Made by a program: the position numbers and the translations under genes. 54,461 nt of DNA from a virus, in IMG/VR virus record IMGVR_UViG_3300025322_000026, positions 1-54,461 of that record; one strand, 5' to 3'. Under the pieces are notes generated by a model. That model saw only the letters and a program-made list of their open reading frames with translations, did not search any database and was not told where the DNA came from. Shown here in pieces: positions 49,887 to 54,461 of this stretch; within the stretch, counting starts at the first letter, position 1, and each line of letters begins with the position of its first letter.

Positions 49887-50276
49887 CTAGCCTCCCTTGA
49901 CTTCTCGGATCGAAACACTCGGCTGGCCGATTTTCTGGAAGTTCAATAACTCGGGGTGCGCCAGCGCGTAGCCCTCTAGGCCATCCGTGTTCCAAGTTAT
50001 CCTCGGCTTGGCCCAGATGGCATGGAGCTTCGATCCCTTGACTGAATGCTCCAACCCTAGAATCGCATCCTTGATCTCGGCCTCCAATTCTCCGGTGATC
50101 TCCGCGGACACCGAAAGCGGCCCATCGAACTCCGACTTGATCGCATCTAAGAGTGCTTGCACATCGGGCGGGATTGCCTCGGCCAACCGCAACACCTTCT
50201 CCCGCTCGATCTGCGCCCGATCCTCTCGGTAAACCGCCAACTGGTCTAGCTTCATGATGATCTCGTTTTCGTCCAT
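49887..50276 (-). CDS. Conserved phage/prophage protein of unknown function
   Basis: The 129-aa protein has a charged helix (residues 1-50), then an I-T-W-N-T-D-G-L-E-G-Y-A-L-A-H-P-E-L-L motif and ends S-V-S-I-R-E-V-K-G-G. The end W-N-T-D-G-L-E-G-Y is a pattern I recall from other phage or prophage proteins. Its ribosome site AGGAGG lies in the previous gene's last codons. Confidence 0.55.
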   Translation of the reverse strand: MDENEIIMKLDQLAVYREDRAQIEREKVLRLAEAIPPDVQALLDAIKSEFDGPLSVSAEITGELEAEIKDAILGLEHSVKGSKLHAIWAKPRITWNTDGLEGYALAHPELLNFQKIGQPSVSIREVKGG

Positions 50277-50570
50277 TCAAACCTCCTCAACCATTTCGAT
50301 CTCCCGGTCAATCTCTGGCGTCGATGGCTCAATCAACTTGATGCCTATGATAGCAAGACCCCAGATCAACCAATGTAGGGCAAGCGGTATGAGGGACAAG
50401 AAAGTGATGACTATTCCCGCAAATACGAAAAACCATATCGGACCAGTATCGGGTCCGCCCACGAGTTTCTCCGCGATCACACCTGTCCTGTAGAAAATAT
50501 ATCCACTCACGGCCACGGGGATCAGCACGAGCAACGCAACTCCCAATGATCTCAGAACAAAACGGTTCAT
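50277..50570 (-). CDS. Two-span membrane protein
   Basis: The 97-aa protein starts M-N-R-F-V-L-R-S-L-G-V-A-L-L and has two transmembrane segments (about 8-30 and 45-75) with an acidic tail E-I-E-M-V-E-E-V. I use ATG 50570, with GAGGCGGAG upstream; the frame is open to 50630. It could be a holin-like or early membrane protein. No family is recognised. Confidence 0.55.
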   Translation of the reverse strand: MNRFVLRSLGVALLVLIPVAVSGYIFYRTGVIAEKLVGGPDTGPIWFFVFAGIVITFLSLIPLALHWLIWGLAIIGIKLIEPSTPEIDREIEMVEEV

Positions 50571-50586
50571 GCTCCGCCTCCAATGT

Positions 50587-50934
50587 TCAGTCATCGGGAA
50601 TATTGGGCGCGCCACAGTATTGGCACACAAATCCCATCCGACCTGATTTCCGTTTCTGAGGTCCAGTCTTGAATTGCCACTCTAGTGGGGTCATGAATCC
50701 CCACCAGCGCATGGGATACCTATCTCCCGGATCAATAATGTACCGAAATCTCCCAACGAATAGAACAGTGTCTTCCCCACATTCAGGGCAACTTCCCGGA
50801 TCCGATACTTCTTCTTCTTCTTCCCCATTGCTTACTGCCCAGTCGCAGGAAGCGCATTTTGTGATCTGATGCCATGGGGTCCACAGATCAACGCTTGGTA
50901 TGGTTTCTTTCTGGTCCGTGACTTTGGCCACCAT
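50587..50934 (-). CDS. Zinc-ribbon protein
   Basis: The 115-aa protein has three C-x-x-C pairs: C-A-S-C, C-P-E-C and C-Q-Y-C, separated by acidic (E-E-E-E-E) and W-rich stretches. At least one zinc ribbon is expected. Its GGAGG site overlaps the edge of the second copy of the 42-bp element. Function is unknown; zinc ribbons in early phage genes often bind nucleic acids or host proteins. Confidence 0.6.
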   Translation of the reverse strand: MVAKVTDQKETIPSVDLWTPWHQITKCASCDWAVSNGEEEEEVSDPGSCPECGEDTVLFVGRFRYIIDPGDRYPMRWWGFMTPLEWQFKTGPQKRKSGRMGFVCQYCGAPNIPDD

Positions 50935-50937
50935 TGC

Positions 50938-50979
50938 CTCCAATGTTCAATCGCTGAATGTGTTCCCGCTCAGCAGGAA
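50938..50979 (+). repeat. 42-bp two-dyad element, copy 2
   Basis: Same two-dyad layout as copies 1 and 3, with one change in the second stem (CAGCAGGAA instead of CAGCGGGAA). It fills the gap between the genes ending 50989 and starting 50934. Here it is reversed relative to the downstream gene, which argues that it may act in either orientation, as expected for a protein-binding site. Confidence 0.6.
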
Positions 50980-50988
50980 AGGCTCCAG

Positions 50989-51252
50989 TTACCAGTCCAA
51001 CGCAGGTGCAACAAGTCGAATCTTTCCGCAATCGTCGCACATTTCCTCGATCCGCAATACCTCCCGATGGCTGGTTCCTTTGCCGATCCAGATCTCTGGA
51101 AGCCGGCCGGTTCTTGCCCATCTGTGAATGCCAAGAAAACATCCACGGCCTGAGTTGTAGAGGATCGCCCAGATATACAACAGGACCGGAACCAGAACAA
51201 AAAGAATGAGGCCCCCTAAAACATTCAGGGGATTACCTGTTCCAAGGCACAC
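50989..51252 (-). CDS. Membrane protein with Cys motif
   Basis: The 87-aa protein starts at GTG 51252 (GGAGG 6 bp upstream) with one hydrophobic segment (about 10-35), then G-C-F-L-G-I-H-R-W-A-R-T-G-R-L and C-D-D-C-G-K-I-R. Three cysteines may form a zinc knuckle. Unknown role. Confidence 0.55.
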   Translation of the reverse strand: MCLGTGNPLNVLGGLILFVLVPVLLYIWAILYNSGRGCFLGIHRWARTGRLPEIWIGKGTSHREVLRIEEMCDDCGKIRLVAPALDW

Positions 51253-51281
51253 TTGCTTCCTCCCTTCTCTCTTGATTGCTC

Positions 51282-51605
51282 TCAGCCTTCGAGACTTCTG
51301 TCTTGACCCGCTCCCCCTGAATCGCTGGGAGCGAAACGCAATGCACTCCGATATGGACATGACCAATCGTGTGTTCCTGGCTTGTCTGCCGTGGCCTGAA
51401 CCTCATCGGAATCGGCTCGGTCGCAATCACAGAGCGCAGCCATGAGTAAGCCTCTATCTCGTTCTAACCGTTCGATGTAGTCACATGCCTCATCGAATGT
51501 TCCGCCAAGTCTAGTTACATAGTTACTTCCCGGAAATCCAGCCATCTCCTCGTATTGCCTCTTAGCCTTGGCCGCAATAGCGCGCCAGCGATCAAGATCG
51601 CTCAT
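51282..51605 (-). CDS. Small soluble protein of unknown function
   Basis: The 107-aa protein begins with a helical region R-W-R-A-I-A-A-K-A-K-R-Q-Y-E-E-M, contains F-D-E-A-C-D-Y-I-E-R-L-E-R-D-R and cysteines C-D-C-D, and ends S-L-E-G. It has a ribosome site of type GGAGG and overlaps the upstream stop by 4 bp. No family is recognised. Confidence 0.5.
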   Translation of the reverse strand: MSDLDRWRAIAAKAKRQYEEMAGFPGSNYVTRLGGTFDEACDYIERLERDRGLLMAALCDCDRADSDEVQATADKPGTHDWSCPYRSALRFAPSDSGGAGQDRSLEG

Positions 51606-51856
51606 TTGAACCTCCCTCTCTCTCCCCGGAATAACCGATGCAGCTTTGTAAACGGCTTCAACAGGCTTCGCCGATCTGCATCGCTCAGCACCGCGACCTC
51701 ACCATTGTTGAAACTCCGGTCCAAGTCCTCGACCTTCACCCGCCGATCCGAAAGGTTGTGCTGGTAAACGATCCAATCCGCCGCGTGCATCGGTTGAGGG
51801 TGGCTGTCCATCAGTAAACCGGAATCGACCCGACCGTTCTCTCGAGGTTGGATCAT
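51602..51856 (-). CDS. Small soluble protein of unknown function
   Basis: The 84-aa protein has GGGAGG 6 bp before ATG 51856 and ends in a basic tail R-G-E-R-G-R-F-K. It reads W-I-V-Y-Q-H-N-L-S-D-R-R-V-K-V-E-D-L, likely alpha/beta. It overlaps neighbours by 4 bp on both sides, so it belongs to the early operon. Confidence 0.5.
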   Translation of the reverse strand: MIQPRENGRVDSGLLMDSHPQPMHAADWIVYQHNLSDRRVKVEDLDRSFNNGEVAVLSDADRRSLLKPFTKLHRLFRGERGRFK

Positions 51857-52137
51857 CGAGAACCTCCCAGCCAGCGCCCGATCCGTCTCGCCAACAGAGC
51901 CAGGCTGAGGATGATCGAGGCGAGTAGAACCTGCCTTCCGAATGGAATGTCAACCATCATCGCCGCGACAACGAGGCAGAACAGGATCAGCCCGCCAGCC
52001 AATACGGCGATAGTCTCTTTGACCATGACAATCACCCCGCGACCGAAGGCGAGCAGGATGTCGGCCACGGTCAGCCGCGCCTTCTTCCTGAAGGACCGGC
52101 GTAGACGCGGGATGTCAAGTCTTTCCGTTTGGGTCAT
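51853..52137 (-). CDS. Two-span membrane protein
   Basis: The 94-aa protein has two hydrophobic segments (about 33-58 and 62-84) after a basic N-terminus (R-L-R-R-S-F-R-K-K-A). The start is ATG 52137 with an AAGGGGAG site; the frame extends to 52185 without better support. It overlaps the next gene by ATGA. Confidence 0.55.
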   Translation of the reverse strand: MTQTERLDIPRLRRSFRKKARLTVADILLAFGRGVIVMVKETIAVLAGGLILFCLVVAAMMVDIPFGRQVLLASIILSLALLARRIGRWLGGSR

Positions 52138-52292
52138 CGTCTCCCCTTCAGGGTCAGCCGCCTCCAGATATTGCGGCCCAACCACTTATTCCCGATCCTC
52201 CGCGCCATCCGCGAAGGCTTCCCGCTGGTCAGCGCACCTATGTCATTCGATAGCCGCGCCATCCGATACAACCACCGCGTCAGCCTAGCCAT
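52134..52292 (-). CDS. 52-aa basic protein
   Basis: A 52-aa frame starts M-A-R-L-T-R-W-L-Y-R, has R-L-S-N-D-I-G-A-L and R-R-I-G-N-K-W-L-G-R, and ends L-K-G-R-R. Its stop overlaps the next start (ATGA) and its own start overlaps the upstream stop. Basic and short; a small nucleoid-type or structural adaptor role is possible but unsupported. Confidence 0.45.
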   Translation of the reverse strand: MARLTRWLYRMARLSNDIGALTSGKPSRMARRIGNKWLGRNIWRRLTLKGRR

Positions 52293-52519
52293 CAGCGTAG
52301 CGTAAGCCAATGATGCATTTCCGCTTCAAGCGAACGGAATGCTACCGCGTGCTGAGGATTTGCTTCGCCCAATTCATGAACGAAGATCGCCGCGTCATCA
52401 ATCGCATGGTTATATACGTAGCGGATCTGTTCAAGTTCTGTCATCCCAGCCGAAGAATTCTTGAGCGCTAGGATGATATTGTTCGCTGACTTCTCAAAGT
52501 CAACAGTTGTGGTTTCCAT
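52292..52519 (-). CDS. Small helical protein
   Basis: The 75-aa protein begins M-E-T-T-T-V-D-F-E-K-S and is helical with I-R-Y-V-Y-N-H-A-I-D-D. The start is ATG 52519 with GGAGA upstream; the frame is open to 52600. Function is unknown. Confidence 0.5.
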   Translation of the reverse strand: METTTVDFEKSANNIILALKNSSAGMTELEQIRYVYNHAIDDAAIFVHELGEANPQHAVAFRSLEAEMHHWLTLR

Positions 52520-52609
52520 TCGGTCTCCAGTTCGCACTGGCCTACCATCTAGCCTCCCTGTAGCGCCTGAACGCGAGTCGGGCTGGTCACGAATAGGCAA
52601 GTGCGGTTC

Positions 52610-53857
52610 CTACAGCAATGGTTCCTGTCCGAGTTCCTTCATCCGCGCCGTAACGATCAGCGCGGCTTCCTGCCGAGATTCCTTCCGAGGCACAAACCCT
52701 GAGCCAGGACCTTCGGGCTCCTCCGAATCCAGCCATCGTTCGGTTGCAATGAGCTCTGGCCCGGTCAGATCCTTGCTGCTTGTCGTTCGGCCTTCGGTCA
52801 AGAACCCGATCACCGAATGGGCTTTGTCGTCCTGGTGTTCATCGCCCGGGAAGCATTCTCTCAACTGCCAGGCCATCTTCTGTCGGAGCGTGATCTTCCC
52901 GCGCATCTGTTCAGCCTCGGCTCCCGCGAATTTCACGACCGCGGCCTTCCACTTGTTGCGGACGGTCTCGGGCGGATGCGGGCGGGGCGTTCCCTTGGCT
53001 ACCGTTCCCTCGGGTAACTCACCCTCCATCCCGCCACCGAACAATGCTTCCGCGCCATCCTTCGCGATCTGATGCAGTTCTGCGCCATTCTTGACTTCGG
53101 GTTCGACCAGGAGCCATTCACCCTCGATGATGTAGTCATCGGTGTCACTCGATGCAGCCGCGTCTTCCTGCCCATATTCCTGCGGAGCCCATCGCTTGCG
53201 GAGCGCGGCGATAAATGCACGCTTCTGACATCGCTCCTCATGGGTCATCTTGTTCTGGCTCCTGTCGAGTGTCTTCATTTCTTCAATCGTCAGGATGCCC
53301 AGACCACCATCGCCAGGAGCATCGCCGAGTCTTTCCATGATCTGCGATGGCGATAGCCCGATGTCTTTCAGAGCTACGGCCGCCGATGTCCAGGTTGTCA
53401 TGGACAGATAATCTTCGACCTTGCAGTCAAAGGCCATGGCATCTTTCGGGATGCGCCGTCGCGCGCGCTCGGCCTCATCCTCAATCAATCGGTATCTCGG
53501 CGGGAAGAGATGTGTCCCATCGTTCTTCGCGTTCTTCTTCGCATTCTTGAGCGTCCCATCCCGACCGCGCATGATCGTCAGGATTCGCTTCTCCTTCCCG
53601 TCTTCGCCTCTCCTGATCTGAACCCATGACCACAGCTCCTGCGCTGGCGGGAACGGATCGAGTTTGGTTGCGATCGCCGCCTGAGCCGTCAGCATCGCCT
53701 CGGCTTCATTCAGCGGAACCTTCCGGTTATCTAGAGCCATGATCCTCGATGCGAATGCCCTCACGACCCGGCTTTCGCCAAAGCGAGCCAACGGATGAAC
53801 TTTGTCGGCTTCCTCACGGTAAAGCGCTACTGCTCTCTCATCGTTCATTTCGGCCAT
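52610..53857 (-). CDS. Putative DNA recombination protein (RecT/annealase-like)
   Basis: The 415-aa protein has an N-terminal part with S-R-I-M-A-L-D-N-R-K-V-P-L-N-E-A-E-A-M-L-T-A-Q-A and T-K-L-D-P-F-P-P-A-Q-E-L-W, then I-M-R-G-R-D-G-T, an acidic middle and R-C-Q-K-R-A-F-I-A-A-L-R-K-R-W. The pattern resembles RecT-type annealing proteins (which read L-x-P-F and an R-K-A-F end). Acidic C-terminal region is unlike simple RecT, so it may be another replication or recombination factor. AAGGAG precedes the ATG. Confidence 0.4.
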   Translation of the reverse strand: MAEMNDERAVALYREEADKVHPLARFGESRVVRAFASRIMALDNRKVPLNEAEAMLTAQAAIATKLDPFPPAQELWSWVQIRRGEDGKEKRILTIMRGRDGTLKNAKKNAKNDGTHLFPPRYRLIEDEAERARRRIPKDAMAFDCKVEDYLSMTTWTSAAVALKDIGLSPSQIMERLGDAPGDGGLGILTIEEMKTLDRSQNKMTHEERCQKRAFIAALRKRWAPQEYGQEDAAASSDTDDYIIEGEWLLVEPEVKNGAELHQIAKDGAEALFGGGMEGELPEGTVAKGTPRPHPPETVRNKWKAAVVKFAGAEAEQMRGKITLRQKMAWQLRECFPGDEHQDDKAHSVIGFLTEGRTTSSKDLTGPELIATERWLDSEEPEGPGSGFVPRKESRQEAALIVTARMKELGQEPLL

Positions 53858-53893
53858 GTTAGGTCTCCTTGGTTTCCCGCTCGGCGGTAACGA

Positions 53894-54217
53894 CTATCGA
53901 TCAATCTCTGGAACTTTCCGCAACTCTCGCAGGAAATCCAGAGTGGCATTCAGTTCGGCACGCTCATGCGTTGCATAAACATCGACCACACCAAGCATAA
54001 ACCGTTGATCTTCTTCGTTCAGGGGTGATAGGTCTCCTGAGATCGCCGCCTGAGTTATTCCAATGCACCAATCAAGGTTATGGTCGAAAACGTTGTCATC
54101 ATCCAAGACGATATGGGCTGGGCCATATGCTGCGAATGGCCATTGCCTATTGAATGCCTCAATCTTATCGAATGTCTCCTGTGAGAGCCTTTCATCATCG
54201 ACGCACTGTTGGCACAT
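53894..54217 (-). CDS. Small acidic protein with N-terminal Cys pair
   Basis: The 107-aa protein starts M-C-Q-Q-C-V-D-D-E-R-L. Its start ATG 54217 is preceded by a GAGG site and, 13 bp upstream, by the third 42-bp element. The rest is acidic and helical (D-D-D-N-V-F-D-H-N-L-D-W, L-N-E-E-D-Q-R-F-M). Function is unknown. Confidence 0.55.
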   Translation of the reverse strand: MCQQCVDDERLSQETFDKIEAFNRQWPFAAYGPAHIVLDDDNVFDHNLDWCIGITQAAISGDLSPLNEEDQRFMLGVVDVYATHERAELNATLDFLRELRKVPEIDR

Positions 54218-54230
54218 AACCTTGTCCTCG

Positions 54231-54272
54231 TTCCCGCTGAGCGGGAAAGGATTCAACAACTGAATTTTGGAT
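54231..54272 (-). repeat. 42-bp two-dyad element, copy 3
   Basis: Read on the minus strand this copy aligns base for base with copy 1, with a conserved TTCCCGCTCAGCGGGAA. It sits between the stop of the partial gene (54277) and the start of the gene at 54217, in the same orientation as that gene. Confidence 0.6.
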
Positions 54273-54276
54273 CAGA

Positions 54277-54461
54277 TCATTCTGACCGCGTGAAAATCCC
54301 GTTCTGTCCCCATCGCTCGATCTGATCTGCGATCCTCTGGACCTGCTTCGCCAAGAGAAGAGTCGCCTCGGCCTGGCGGTAATGTGCCAGCGGTTTCGCT
54401 TCCTCGATCTCACCTTCTAGTTCTGCTCTGACTACATGCAAGGCGACATCAATCTCGTTAG
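54277..54461 (-). CDS. Partial helical protein cut by the window edge
   Basis: The final 60 codons of a gene whose 5' part lies beyond the window: N-E-I-D-V-A-L-H-V-V-R-A-E-L-E-G-E-I-E-E-A-K ... I-E-R-W-G-Q-N-G-I-F-T-R-S-E-stop. It is helical and charged. Joining the two window ends as a circle gives no ATG start for this frame before a stop, so the window is probably not a precisely closed circle. Function is unknown. Confidence 0.55.
   Translation of the reverse strand, partial: NEIDVALHVVRAELEGEIEEAKPLAHYRQAEATLLLAKQVQRIADQIERWGQNGIFTRSE

Noticed and set aside
49885-50280. N-terminal 130 codons of the 254-aa frame ending at 49516
   Set aside because: They overlap a well supported gene in another frame and look like noise; the supported start is 49884.
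53873-53893. Fourth copy of the 42-bp element
   Set aside because: Only a degenerate half of the second dyad is present and the first dyad is missing.
1-54461. Window as a precisely closed circular genome
   Set aside because: Joining the ends does not give the partial gene at 54277-54461 an ATG, GTG start with a ribosome site before a stop, and replication genes are absent.

Overview
The window is part, or nearly all, of the genome of a tailed double-stranded DNA phage with siphovirus-type morphogenesis genes. It carries terminase, portal, protease/scaffold, HK97-type capsid, tape measure, Dit-like and hub-like tail genes, and endolysins. I see no rRNA, tRNA, CRISPR or integrase. Almost everything lies on the minus strand in tight operons with 1-20 bp start/stop overlaps. 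The exceptions are a small plus-strand cluster at the left end (Dam-type methylase plus two tiny membrane peptides) and three HNH endonuclease genes that point against the operon. No DNA polymerase, helicase or primase is visible, so either more genome lies outside the window or the phage depends heavily on its host. The host is unknown. Peptidoglycan hydrolases (M23, GH25), a lipobox-bearing LytR-CpsA-Psr (LCP) protein, and Thr/Pro linkers of the kind common in secreted Chloroflexota proteins make a Chloroflexota-like or other peptidoglycan-containing bacterium a reasonable but unproven guess.

Read along the minus strand from the right end: 54.4-49.0 kb holds short early-type genes (a recombination-protein candidate, small membrane and zinc-ribbon proteins). 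An extended -10 promoter and a GC-rich leader hairpin follow at 49.0-48.9 kb, then small and large terminase and portal (48.9-44.5 kb). Glycan cassette B (44.4-41.0 kb) has a GT-B and two GT-A glycosyltransferases and a methyltransferase. Next comes a block of fibre- or decoration-like proteins (40.4-35.5 kb), then a roughly 1000-residue, almost pure Ser/Thr mucin-like protein (35.5-32.5 kb). After it come a frameshifted SPP1 gp7-like head protein, a secreted TIM-barrel-type glycosidase candidate, an HK97 gp10-like protein, protease/scaffold and the major capsid protein (32.5-25.5 kb). Glycan cassette A (25.4-17.9 kb) has two or more glycosyltransferases, a GT10-like fucosyltransferase-fold enzyme, an FkbM methyltransferase, a second methyltransferase, a sulfotransferase, and a giant GT4-GT2-GT2 protein ending in a helix-hairpin-helix domain. 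Connector-like genes, a major tail protein candidate with Asp-box repeats, tail chaperone candidates, tape measure, a Dit with a propeller-like insert, hub, fibre, GH25 and M23 lysins, holin-like proteins and the LCP protein complete the late region (17.9-0.8 kb).

The most striking feature is the combination of two glycan-making cassettes with an extreme Ser/Thr-rich protein inside the structural operon. One of the glycosyltransferases has a D-A-H motif and a downstream G-G-G-E motif reminiscent of mucin-type GalNAc-transferases. I propose, as inference only, that the phage builds a sulfated and methylated O-glycan on its own mucin-like virion protein, or on other structural proteins.

Other points are a 42-bp two-dyad element present three times in intergenic gaps, two genes interrupted by single lesions (an in-frame TAA and a frameshift at a G4 run), and a probable tail-chaperone frameshift pair.
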